From Ferruginibacter sp. (GTDB taxonomy: Bacteria > Bacteroidota > Bacteroidia > Chitinophagales > Chitinophagaceae): DNA of 64,000 nucleotides. How positions within the stretch are numbered: the stretch's first letter is position 1; every line of letters begins with the position of its first letter. The notes below the pieces were generated by a model. The model had not been told where the DNA came from. It saw only the letters and a program-made list of their open reading frames with translations, and ran no database searches. Shown here piece by piece: positions 7,834 to 16,358 of the stretch. The position numbers were made by a program, and so were the translations under genes. The stretch covers positions 171,079-235,078 of the forward strand of contig NZ_JAQBNR010000019.1 of NCBI RefSeq assembly GCF_028288465.1, given 5' to 3'.

Positions 7834-8724
7834 CTAAAATTGTTGTATAAACCGGTATAGGTTAAAATCTTTCCCAGCCTTTTCAATCTGGGTTTTCAAA
7901 AAAGATTTTTTAACACCCACCATTTTTTTTTGTGTGATGAGATAGTACGCTTTTTCTGCTAACAGCCAGTATTTTTTATCCCTGTTTTTTTGTTGAGCAA
8001 GGCTTTCTGCTATGGCTTCCATCAGCTGGGTAATACCCGTTTTTTGCGATGCCACTGTTTTGATAACCGGAACAGGAATGCGCCTGGTATTAAACGCGGG
8101 GGCAAGCATTCCGCGTAGATTTTTCATAAAAACAGCGGCGTCTGGGCGGTCGGCTTTGTTTACAACAAAAATGTCAGCAATTTCCATCAGCCCGGCCTTC
8201 ATAGTTTGTACATCATCACCCGATTCGGGCACCAATACCACAACAGTACAGTCTGCCAGCCCGGCAATTTCAATTTCACTTTGTCCAACGCCGACAGTTT
8301 CAACAATTACATAATCAAAGCGGGCGGCTTTCAGCAAATCGCTGATCTCAATTATTTTGGGGTGCAGCCCTCCCAGCGAGCCCCTGGAGGCCAGCGAGCG
8401 GATATATACATTGGGATTGGTATACCACTCACTCATCCGGATACGATCGCCTAAAAGTGCTCCTGAATTAAAAGGAGAAGATGGATCCACACAAAGTACA
8501 CCTGCCTTTTTTCCTTCACCGGTAATATGACCAATCAATGCATCCACCAGTGTGCTTTTTCCCGCCCCGGGAGGGCCTGTAATTCCAATAACGGGCGTGG
8601 TTGAAGGAGGTAAAAGCTGCAACAAACGCTCATGCCCTTCTACCTGGTTTTCTACCAGCGAAATACACCTGGCCAGAGCTTTAATATCGCCGTGCTGAAT
8701 TTGTTGCAGGTATTGTTGCCACAT
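7834..8724 (-). CDS. meaB: Methylmalonyl-CoA mutase-associated GTPase MeaB
   Basis: 296 residues, a G3E-family P-loop GTPase. GITGPPGAGKS (P-loop at residues 50-57), CVDPSSPFNSGALLGDRIRM (switch I with the conserved D and R), ETVGVGQSEIEI (switch II), and NKAD (guanine specificity) are all present. MeaB protects and gates adenosylcobalamin loading of methylmalonyl-CoA mutase. Slightly shorter than typical homologues (~320-330 residues), mainly at the C-terminal dimerisation arm. The mutase genes are not in this window. Confidence 0.92.
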   Translation of the reverse strand: MWQQYLQQIQHGDIKALARCISLVENQVEGHERLLQLLPPSTTPVIGITGPPGAGKSTLVDALIGHITGEGKKAGVLCVDPSSPFNSGALLGDRIRMSEWYTNPNVYIRSLASRGSLGGLHPKIIEISDLLKAARFDYVIVETVGVGQSEIEIAGLADCTVVVLVPESGDDVQTMKAGLMEIADIFVVNKADRPDAAVFMKNLRGMLAPAFNTRRIPVPVIKTVASQKTGITQLMEAIAESLAQQKNRDKKYWLLAEKAYYLITQKKMVGVKKSFLKTQIEKAGKDFNLYRFIQQF

Positions 8725-8892
8725 GCAACAAAATTCACTGTAAATAAATCAAATTCCAAATAATTGAAACCGTGGGGAACTGTCGCAAACAATGCCGTTA
8801 CCCCGATTGTTTATAGCGGTTATAATACCAGGACGGCACGATTTTATCATGGCTGTTTGTTATTAACTTCGGTTAAAAATTCAGGGCGTATT

Positions 8893-9528
8893 ATGACTAA
8901 CTTTATAAATATTTTTCCGCTGGCCATTGTGGTATATCCTGGCGAAGAACTCAATCTGCACATTTTTGAACCCCGTTACAAACAGCTGATTAACGATTGC
9001 AAGGAAAATCAAAAGCCTTTTGGCATACCGGCAGTTATTGATGATAAAATCGGTGAGCTGGGAACGCTGGTAGAACTGGTTGAAATAACGGAAGTGTATG
9101 ATAATGGCGAAATGGATATTAAAACCAGGGGCCTGGAAGTATTTCGCATCCTGGAAATTGTAAAAGATGTGCCCGGGAAATTATACAATGGTGCCATTGT
9201 CAATTATCCTGAAAATTCAGAAAAGAGTAATCAGCTATTAATGCAAAAAGTGGTGGAAATTATAGGCCAGCTGCATACCATTTTAAAAGTAAAAAAAACC
9301 TTTTCAAAAACGGAAGCCTTGTTACGCAGTTATGATGTAGCCCACCACGCCGGTCTTTCGCTGAAGGAAGAATATGAATTGCTTGGCCTGTTTCATGAAA
9401 TGCAGCGGCAGGAATATTTAAAGCAACACCTGCTAAAAGTATTGCCCATAGTGGCTGAAATGGAAACACTAAAAAAGCGGATAAAATTAAACGGGCATTT
9501 TAAAAACCTGGAAGGGTTTAATTTGTAA
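8893..9528 (+). CDS. LON peptidase substrate-binding (LON N-terminal) domain protein
   Basis: 211 residues. FINIFPLAIVVYPGEELNLHIFEPRYKQLINDC is the classic start of the LON substrate-binding domain (PUA-like fold), followed by GIPAV, GTLVELVEI and GEMDIKTRGLEVFRI. No ATPase or Ser-Lys protease domain is attached, so it is a stand-alone LAN-type protein of unknown target. The reading frame is open from 8764 but the family begins at ATG 8893. Upstream lies meaB, divergently transcribed. Confidence 0.85.
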   Translation: MTNFINIFPLAIVVYPGEELNLHIFEPRYKQLINDCKENQKPFGIPAVIDDKIGELGTLVELVEITEVYDNGEMDIKTRGLEVFRILEIVKDVPGKLYNGAIVNYPENSEKSNQLLMQKVVEIIGQLHTILKVKKTFSKTEALLRSYDVAHHAGLSLKEEYELLGLFHEMQRQEYLKQHLLKVLPIVAEMETLKKRIKLNGHFKNLEGFNL

Positions 9529-9669
9529 CAATCATCTTTTTTACCAGGTTGTTTTTTTAGCAATCCGTTTTTGTAAGCAGATTCAAAAGAGCGATTTATC
9601 TTTCCTTTTACAATTATCAATCTGCTGCGATTGCTACTCTTGCTAAAGTTTATCTAGAAAAATACATAC

Positions 9670-10401
9670 ATGAAAAAAACACTTTGCTTCGATTTTGGCA
9701 ATACCCGTAAAAAATGCGGCTTCTTTGAAAATGATGTATTTAAAAATGACATTGCGGTGGCAGACGACAGCCTGGAAACCATTGAAAAGCTGCTGGAACA
9801 ATACCAACCTGACAACACTATTCTGGCATCCGTTATAGAACACAACAGTGCTATTGAAACACTATTGGGTGAAAAAACAAACTTTCATAAACTATCCCAT
9901 ATTAGTAAAGTAAATTTCACTACGGCTGTGGGAAAACCCCAAACCATTGGTGCAGACCGGCTGGCGTTGATTGCCGCCGCCGTGCATTTTTATCCAGACA
10001 AAAATAACCTGGTGATTGGTTTGGGCAGTTGTATCACCTATAATTTCATTACCCAAAACAACGAGTTTATTGGTGGCGCCATTTCGCCGGGTATGGAAAT
10101 GCGGTTTAAATCAATGCATGATCATACCGCATTTTTACCGCTGGTTCAAAAAGACTGGAATTTTCCGGTAATTGCCTACGACACAAAAACGAATCTTCAA
10201 AGCGGTGTAATAGCCGGAATTACCTTTGAAATTGATGGATTCATCGATTATTATGCAGGTAAATACGGCAACTTTAACGTGGTTTTAACCGGGGGTGATT
10301 CGGCCTATTTTGCCGGTCAACTTAAAAACAGGATATTTGCAGACTTAAATTTTTTATTCAAAGGACTTTACGCAATCAGCGAAGTTAACAACTGCAAATA
10401 A
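9670..10401 (+). CDS. coaX: Type III pantothenate kinase
   Basis: 243 residues, ASKHA fold; phosphorylates pantothenate as the first step of CoA synthesis. DFGNT (phosphate-1, Asp8), GADR (residues 94-97) with following AA repeats, GGAISPGMEMR and a C-terminal VLTGGDS adenosine motif support the call. The third motif is odd: most relatives have DxGTxxTxD but this reads GLGSCITYN (residues 117-125), replacing both acidic residues. Either this lineage uses another residue or activity is reduced. Its stop shares one base with the ATG of the next gene, so it is translationally linked to the OMP and lptC. Confidence 0.85.
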   Translation: MKKTLCFDFGNTRKKCGFFENDVFKNDIAVADDSLETIEKLLEQYQPDNTILASVIEHNSAIETLLGEKTNFHKLSHISKVNFTTAVGKPQTIGADRLALIAAAVHFYPDKNNLVIGLGSCITYNFITQNNEFIGGAISPGMEMRFKSMHDHTAFLPLVQKDWNFPVIAYDTKTNLQSGVIAGITFEIDGFIDYYAGKYGNFNVVLTGGDSAYFAGQLKNRIFADLNFLFKGLYAISEVNNCK

Positions 10402-11753
10402 TGATGAGACTGACAGGCCTGGTTTTAACCGTACTTTTTTACACATCTGTCTCTGCGCAGGAAAACTCTCCTTATTCCCGTTATGGTTTGGGAGATCTTA
10501 CCCCCAATCACAATATCATCACCAGGGCTATGGGTGGAATAACTGCAGGCTATTCAGATTTTCAAAGTGTGAATTTTACCAATCCCGCCAGCTATGGCAA
10601 CCTTGGCTATGTAGACCCTGCAGTAGTAAAGGGCAATCCAAATTATCAGCGCAGCACCATATTTGATTTTGGTGCTGAAATAGACACACGTATTTTAAGA
10701 AGTACAACTCCCCTTACAAAGTTTACCTCCAATAACGTCAGCATGTCTTACGTGCAGCTGGGTTTTCCTATAAAAATGAAGCAGGCAAATAAAAAAGGCG
10801 TGTTTTTAGGCGCCAACTTTGGCCTTAAACCGGTTTCAAAAATAAATTATAAAATCGCAAAGTTTGAGCGGTTACAGGGTATTGATAGTTTAGCCACAGT
10901 TTACGAAGGCAACGGTGGTTTAAATGAAGTGGCTGGTGGCCTTGGTATTCGTATCAAAGGCCTTAGTCTGGGATTTAATGCAGGGTATGCATTTGGCAAT
11001 AAGGACTACAGTACCAGGCTTAGTTTTTTAAATGACACTGTCCATTACTATTCTTCCAACTCATCTGAAAGAACCCATTTTGGCGGCGGATTTTTTAATG
11101 CGGGTATGCAGTATGAAATCAAACTAAAAAGCAAGGCGATATTAAGATTAGGCGCCTATGGCAATCTGAAACAAACATACAAAGGAACACAAAGTACGTT
11201 GAGAGAGACATTCGCAACCGACGCAAATGGTACGAATTCACGAATTGACAGTATTTATGAAAATGAAATAAAAGGAAATATCGTACGTCCGTCTGCTTAT
11301 GCCGTTGGTTTTACCTACCGCGATAGCGCGGGCCATTGGAGCTTTGGCGCTGATTACGAGGTTACCAAGTGGCAGGAATATAGCTTTTACGGCAAGCCGG
11401 ACCTGGTTAACAATAACTGGAAAATAAGAGCCGGCGTGGAATATTTCCCGGCATCTTACAACACACCTATCAACAAGTATTTCAATTTTGTACATTATCG
11501 CATTGGCTTTAATTACGGTCCCGACTACATCAATGTAAACAGCAAATTGCCAGAGTATGGCTTTACATTTGGCGCAGGGTTTCCGCTAAAATTGAGAAGA
11601 GGTTATTTTGAGACACAATCTTCTATGTTGAACACCGCCATTGAAATCGGCAGCAGGGGAGATAAAAAATCGAACGTAAGAGAAAATACCGTGCGACTCA
11701 GTATTGGTTTATCTTTGGGCGACCTGTGGTTTAGAAGATATAAATACGATTAA
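10401..11753 (+). CDS. Outer-membrane beta-barrel protein (coaX-lptC cluster)
   Basis: 450 residues. A signal peptide (MMRLTGLVLTVLFYTSVSAQE) precedes SPYSRYGLGDL and GGITAGYSDFQSVNFTNPASYG, the hallmark N-terminus of a Bacteroidota outer-membrane protein family related to FadL/OMPP1-type barrels. Alternating aromatic/polar strands run to the end, with a terminal strand GLSLGDLWFRRYKYD. The start overlaps the coaX stop by one base (Met2 is an alternative). Followed after 14 bp by lptC. The conserved neighbourhood suggests a role in outer-membrane biogenesis, but its molecular job is unknown. Confidence 0.75.
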   Translation: MMRLTGLVLTVLFYTSVSAQENSPYSRYGLGDLTPNHNIITRAMGGITAGYSDFQSVNFTNPASYGNLGYVDPAVVKGNPNYQRSTIFDFGAEIDTRILRSTTPLTKFTSNNVSMSYVQLGFPIKMKQANKKGVFLGANFGLKPVSKINYKIAKFERLQGIDSLATVYEGNGGLNEVAGGLGIRIKGLSLGFNAGYAFGNKDYSTRLSFLNDTVHYYSSNSSERTHFGGGFFNAGMQYEIKLKSKAILRLGAYGNLKQTYKGTQSTLRETFATDANGTNSRIDSIYENEIKGNIVRPSAYAVGFTYRDSAGHWSFGADYEVTKWQEYSFYGKPDLVNNNWKIRAGVEYFPASYNTPINKYFNFVHYRIGFNYGPDYINVNSKLPEYGFTFGAGFPLKLRRGYFETQSSMLNTAIEIGSRGDKKSNVRENTVRLSIGLSLGDLWFRRYKYD

Positions 11754-11767
11754 ACCGATACCAGTTA

Positions 11768-12340
11768 ATGAACTATAAAGATTTATATATACCCATTTTG
11801 GCAGCCGTATTTGCAGGCTGCTTTTTTTTATGCAGTTGCGAAAATACTCAGGAAGAGCTTGACAAATTCAATCATAAAGACATTGCTGTTGAAGAGGGAA
11901 AAAATGTGGTGATTAAATATTCTGTTGGCGGAAGGAAGAAAGCCATTTTAACGGGGCCGGTAATGTACCGGGTGCAGGACACCATTCCCTACATTGAGTT
12001 TCCCAAAAGCATCCATGTAGATTTTTTTGATATTCGTGACAGTCTTGACAGTAAGCTGGATGCAAAATATGCACAGTACAAGGAAACCCAGAGCAGGGTG
12101 TTTTTAAAAGACAGTGTACGGGTGATTAATGTAAAAGGAGACACATTGTATTGTAACGAATTGTATTGGGACAGGGCCCGCACCGGAACAGAATTTTATA
12201 CTGATAAACCGGTACGCATCAGAACGAGGAAAGAAACTTTGAACGGTATTGGGATGGAAGCCAGCCAGGATTTCAAAGAATATCATATTATCAAACCTAC
12301 CGGCATTGTTTCGGTACCTGCAGCGCAGTTTCCTAATTAA
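11768..12340 (+). CDS. lptC: LPS export ABC transporter periplasmic protein LptC
   Basis: 190 residues. An N-terminal hydrophobic segment ending in CSCEN looks like a lipobox or membrane anchor (LFLCSC-type). The body has the LptC beta-jellyroll repeats (GPVMYRVQDTIPYIEFPKSIHVDFFD, RVINVKGDTLYCNELYWDR, TDKPVRIRT, GIGMEASQDFKEY). LptC relays lipopolysaccharide from the LptBFG transporter to LptA across the periplasm. Third gene of the coaX-OMP-lptC run. Confidence 0.88.
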   Translation: MNYKDLYIPILAAVFAGCFFLCSCENTQEELDKFNHKDIAVEEGKNVVIKYSVGGRKKAILTGPVMYRVQDTIPYIEFPKSIHVDFFDIRDSLDSKLDAKYAQYKETQSRVFLKDSVRVINVKGDTLYCNELYWDRARTGTEFYTDKPVRIRTRKETLNGIGMEASQDFKEYHIIKPTGIVSVPAAQFPN

Positions 12341-12480
12341 GGAAATTCACCAGCAACAATAATACAATTTTAATTGTTGTTGTATTTTTAACTTAAAAGA
12401 GAAGCGGGGACTTTGCCTGTTTCTAAAAATAAGCATCGGAAATAAGTTATCGCTATCAAAGCAGCATTTACCTCTTAACC

Positions 12481-12828
12481 ATGAATAAAATTATTGTTTA
12501 CGGAATACCCAATTGTGATACGATTAAAAAAACATTGGATTGGTACAAAAAGAAAAATATTACTGTTGAATTTGTAGACTATAAAAAGGCGGGGATTACA
12601 AAAGAAAAACTGGCGGCCTGGAGTAAAAAAGTGGGGTATGAAATACTCTTAAATAAAAAAAGTACTACCTGGAGAAGTTTGTCGCGGGAAACCCAACAAA
12701 AAATTACAAGCGAACAAGCGGCTATACAACTGATGCAGGAGTATACCAGCCTTATCAAAAGGCCAGTGATTGAAATAAATGGCAATATTTTGGTAGGGTT
12801 CAATGAAACAAATTTTTCCAAACAATAA
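12481..12828 (+). CDS. ArsC/Spx family thioredoxin-fold protein
   Basis: 115 residues. The start IIVYGIPNCDTIKKTLDWYKKKNI and the RPVIEINGNILVGFNE segment near the end are diagnostic of the ArsC/Spx/YffB family. Only one Cys sits in the active site (NCDT), as in the YffB/MgsR-type group, so a role as a glutathione-dependent reductase or regulator is more likely than arsenate reduction. No ars genes are nearby. The osmC ATG follows 10 bp after the stop. Confidence 0.85.
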   Translation: MNKIIVYGIPNCDTIKKTLDWYKKKNITVEFVDYKKAGITKEKLAAWSKKVGYEILLNKKSTTWRSLSRETQQKITSEQAAIQLMQEYTSLIKRPVIEINGNILVGFNETNFSKQ

Positions 12829-12838
12829 ACACAACACA

Positions 12839-13255
12839 ATGAAACGCAATGCAACCGCCGTATGGAACGGCACTGGTAAAGAAGGTACAGGTAACCTAAC
12901 TACACAAAGCACCACTTTAAACAAAACTCAATATTCGTATAATTCCCGTTTTGCGGAAGGTGTTGGCACAAACCCTGAAGAGCTCGTGGCTGCAGCGCAC
13001 GCCGGTTGCTTTAGTATGAAACTGAGCTTTGTGTTGAATGCAGCCGGTTTTACCGCAGATGAGATTAATACCAAGTGTGACATTACGTTGGACCCTGCGG
13101 CGGGTGTGATTACTGAATCTCACTTAACCGTGTCAGCAAAAATTCCGGGTATCAGTAAAGAACAGTTTGATACAGCAGTTACAGATGCAAAAACAAATTG
13201 CCCGATTTCAAAATTATTGAATACAAATATTACACACGAAGCAACATTGTTGTAA
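12839..13255 (+). CDS. OsmC family peroxiredoxin
   Basis: 138 residues. RNATAVWNGTGKEGTGNLTT, the NPEELVAAAHAGCFSMKLS active-site helix (first Cys) and CPISKLL near the end (second Cys) are the OsmC signature; these proteins reduce organic hydroperoxides via a Cys-Cys pair. The frame is open from 12803, inside the preceding ArsC-family gene; ATG 12839 matches the family start. Likely cotranscribed with the preceding thiol-redox gene. Confidence 0.9.
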   Translation: MKRNATAVWNGTGKEGTGNLTTQSTTLNKTQYSYNSRFAEGVGTNPEELVAAAHAGCFSMKLSFVLNAAGFTADEINTKCDITLDPAAGVITESHLTVSAKIPGISKEQFDTAVTDAKTNCPISKLLNTNITHEATLL

Positions 13256-13291
13256 GCGTATACAAAGTAAAAAATCAAAAGTAAAAATTAA

Positions 13292-13334
13292 AAAGCCGCC
13301 GGGATAGAGTGACAACTCCGTATTCGGCGGCTTT
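13292..13334. terminator. Stem-loop between convergent osmC and emrB genes
   Basis: AAAGCCGCCG (13292-13301) pairs perfectly with CGGCGGCTTT (13325-13334); an inner GGA/TCC can extend the stem. It lies between two converging transcription units, fitting a shared terminator, though the U-tract on either strand is short. Confidence 0.55.
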
Positions 13335-13422
13335 CAATTTATAATTTGTACAAAGTAAAATAATTCTTCCAGGTTGGGAGATTATTGGATTTTACTGCTT
13401 CAACTTATCACTCATAACTCCA

Positions 13423-15006
13423 TTAGTGCATCGCTTCGCCTAAATCTACCTTCTGACCCTTATTGCCTTTAACCATTAACACAAATGGTACGCAAATTAA
13501 GAACATGATTCCGAGGTACATAAACACATCCATATAGGAGAGTACAGCGGCTTGTTTGGTTACCATATGATCCAGTGTGGCATAACTTGTTTTAAGTGCT
13601 TCGTCTGTATTCATCCCTTTATTGATAAAGGTATGCTGCAGGCCCTGTACCCGCTGTTGCACGGCAGCATTATTTATATCCAGTTTACTTACCAGGTCAT
13701 TCCGGTGAATCATATTTTTACGGGCCATGAAAGTGGTAATCAGTGCCACCCCAAATGAACCGCCCAGCTGGCGCATCATGCCCGTAAAGGCAGCACCCTG
13801 GCCTATTTGCTGGCCTTTTAATGTTGACAATGACAAGGCTGTGATTGGGATAAATAACATCCCCATGCCAAGGCCACGCACAATCAGCATCCAGAAAAAT
13901 GCATCCGAGTTGGTATCAGGTGTCAAGATAAAATATCCCCATATGGTAAAGATGGCAAACAATACCATACCTCCGGCAACCAGATATTGCTGTGGTACGC
14001 CTTTGCTTAATAACTTGCCGATGATGGGCATCATAAACGCTGTTGTTAATGCGGCTGGTACCATTAGCATACCGGCCTGTTGAGCCGTCCAGCCCAGTAT
14101 AGATTGCGTATATAGTGGAATGATAAAAGTAGATCCATACAATCCAAAACCCATTATAAAGGAAAGAATAGTCCCTACCCGCAGATTACCGTTTTTTAAT
14201 ACACGCAATTCTACAATAGGGTTTTTAAAACTCGTTTCACGCCAGATAAAAAAGAATAAACCCAAAAAGGCGGCCACCATAAGATATATAATCACGCTGC
14301 TGTTAAACCAGTCATCATCCTGACCTTTTTCCAGCACATATTGTAAAGAACCAACCGTAAGCGCCAGCAATCCAATACCCAGCCAGTCAATATCACTTCC
14401 GGTACTTTTTTCGCCGTACTTGGGACTGCGGACAAACTGCAGTGTAAGTAAAGTTGCAATAACGCCGATGGGAATATTGATGTAGAAAATATAAGGCCAT
14501 GAAGCATGATCAACAATGTAGCCACCTAAAGGCGGTCCCAACGTTGGACCAATGATAACACCCAATCCATAAATGGCCTGGGCCATACTTCTTTTTTCGG
14601 GTGGATAACTTTCGGTAATAATGGTTTGAGAAGTTACGAGTAAAGCGCCGCCGCCGATACCCTGTAAAAAACGAAAAATTACCAGCTCCCAAATACCGGT
14701 TGCATTACCACATAAAAACGAACAAACCGTGAAGAGAATAATTGAAGCGGCGAAATAATTACGCCTGCCAAACTGCACGGAAAGCCAGCTGGTCATTGGT
14801 ACAATAATTACGTTTCCAATTGCGTACGCTGTGATCACCCAGGCAACTTCTGTCAAGGTTGCTCCCAGTGACCCGCGCATATCATTCAATGCCACGTTTA
14901 CAATGGTGGTGTCCACAATTTCAAGCAGGGCGCAAAATATGGCCGTAATGGTAATAATTACCCTTCTTGAGCCATATTCAATTAAAGAATCCATTTGTTG
15001 TTGCAT
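13423..15006 (-). CDS. emrB: DHA2 family MFS multidrug efflux permease
   Basis: 527 residues with about 14 membrane segments. ALLEIVDTTIVNVALNDM and QFGRRNYF (MFS motif A) plus GALLVTSQTIITESYPPEKR and the GP.LGPPLGGYI motif C mark the DHA2/EmrB subfamily. Exports drugs by proton antiport through the EmrA-TolC channel across both membranes. Last gene of the minus-strand order tetR-tolC-emrA-emrB, 227 bp after emrA; that gap holds no gene I can see. Under the likely control of the TetR protein encoded first in the operon. Confidence 0.92.
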   Translation of the reverse strand: MQQQMDSLIEYGSRRVIITITAIFCALLEIVDTTIVNVALNDMRGSLGATLTEVAWVITAYAIGNVIIVPMTSWLSVQFGRRNYFAASIILFTVCSFLCGNATGIWELVIFRFLQGIGGGALLVTSQTIITESYPPEKRSMAQAIYGLGVIIGPTLGPPLGGYIVDHASWPYIFYINIPIGVIATLLTLQFVRSPKYGEKSTGSDIDWLGIGLLALTVGSLQYVLEKGQDDDWFNSSVIIYLMVAAFLGLFFFIWRETSFKNPIVELRVLKNGNLRVGTILSFIMGFGLYGSTFIIPLYTQSILGWTAQQAGMLMVPAALTTAFMMPIIGKLLSKGVPQQYLVAGGMVLFAIFTIWGYFILTPDTNSDAFFWMLIVRGLGMGMLFIPITALSLSTLKGQQIGQGAAFTGMMRQLGGSFGVALITTFMARKNMIHRNDLVSKLDINNAAVQQRVQGLQHTFINKGMNTDEALKTSYATLDHMVTKQAAVLSYMDVFMYLGIMFLICVPFVLMVKGNKGQKVDLGEAMH

Positions 15007-15233
15007 ACAATATTTTTTATTGCCTCAAAGAGGCCTAAGGCGCTTGATTAGGAAACCGTTTTTACTGACAGTCATGGTCTATAATGTTCATCCATGGCAT
15101 GTTGTACAAGAGCCGATATCTACCGGCTGCAACGCCAATGAAGCTTAATAGTAGTACTATGCCTGGTTCAAATGTTTTACGGTTTCATTTACAAGAAAAA
15201 GCAAGAGAGCTTTCTCTCTAAAATGTGGGCTGA

Positions 15234-16328
15234 TTATAAATTTACATCCACATCCACATTCATACCCGGCCTTAACTGTTTTACGAGCGAATCCGAAGGA
15301 TTTGCAAATTCAATTTTCACAGGCAGCCGTTGCACTACTTTTACAAAATTACCGCTTGCATTATCCGGAGGTAGTAAGGCAAAACGTGAGCCGGTAGCGG
15401 GTGAAAAGGATGTCAGTTTTGCTTCAAATTCGTGCCCGGGAAAAGCGTCTGCACGTAAAACTACCCGTTGACCAATCCTCATTTTTTCAAACTGCGTTTC
15501 TTTAAAATTGGCCACTACCCAGATATCGTTGTTTAATACAATGCTGAAAACTGATTGGCCGGGCTGTAAAAACTGGCCTTCCTGCACATTTACTTTTGAT
15601 ACCATGCCGCTTTCCTGTGCAGTTATTACTGCATAAGATAAATTCAGTTTTGCTTCTGCAACATCTACCTGTTTTTGCTTGATGATGGCATCTGCCACGC
15701 CAATTTGAGATGAGGTTGCATTGCTTTGAGAACTAACGGCACTGGTTTGCTGAGCTACCTGGTTTTTTTGCTGTACCAATATTTGTAACTGGCGTTCTGC
15801 GGTTTGTTTGGCAGCTTCTGCCTGGTCAAATTGTTGCTGGGTTATTGAATGATCTTTAATCAGGTTTGAGTAACGATCATAATCCTGTGACGCTCTGCGC
15901 AGGTTTATTTTGGCAGCTTCTATTTGTGCATCTGCGGTGGATATGCCGGCCCTTGTAGTAGCAATATTTGCCCTTGAAGCATTTGTATTGGCTTTGGCTG
16001 CGCCAAGATTAGATTGGGCGGTAGCCAATGCTGCTTCGGCCTGCTGCACTTTTACAGCCAGGTCCCGGTCGTCAAGAATTAACAGGGTGTCGCCTTTTTT
16101 AATAATCTGGTTGTCTTTTACACGTACCTCTTTAACATAACCGGCCACCCTTGGTATTACCGGGCTTATGTTGGCTTCTATCTGCGCATTATCAGTTTCT
16201 TCGTGATGTTGCCCATGGAGGTATTTGGTGATGCCAAACCAGCCGCCGGCAATTACCAGCGCTATTAGTACAATTAAAAAAACTTTGCTTTTTTTAGGTG
16301 CTGCTTTAGCCGTTGTATCGTTTTGCAT
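15234..16328 (-). CDS. emrA: HlyD/EmrA family periplasmic adaptor
   Basis: 364 residues. One N-terminal membrane anchor (FLIVLIALVIAGGWFGI), then a lipoyl-like half (TDNAQIEANISPVIPRVAGYVKEVRVKDNQIIKKGD), a long alanine/glutamine-rich coiled-coil hairpin (~85-215) and the second lipoyl half (AVITAQESGMVSKVNVQEGQF), ending in the beta-barrel domain (GQRVVLRADAFPGHEF). It bridges EmrB in the inner membrane with TolC. Starts 30 bp after tolC ends, same operon. Confidence 0.92.
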   Translation of the reverse strand: MQNDTTAKAAPKKSKVFLIVLIALVIAGGWFGITKYLHGQHHEETDNAQIEANISPVIPRVAGYVKEVRVKDNQIIKKGDTLLILDDRDLAVKVQQAEAALATAQSNLGAAKANTNASRANIATTRAGISTADAQIEAAKINLRRASQDYDRYSNLIKDHSITQQQFDQAEAAKQTAERQLQILVQQKNQVAQQTSAVSSQSNATSSQIGVADAIIKQKQVDVAEAKLNLSYAVITAQESGMVSKVNVQEGQFLQPGQSVFSIVLNNDIWVVANFKETQFEKMRIGQRVVLRADAFPGHEFEAKLTSFSPATGSRFALLPPDNASGNFVKVVQRLPVKIEFANPSDSLVKQLRPGMNVDVDVNL

Positions 16329-16358
16329 AAAAATGTATTGTATGTTTTGGTGTTGATA

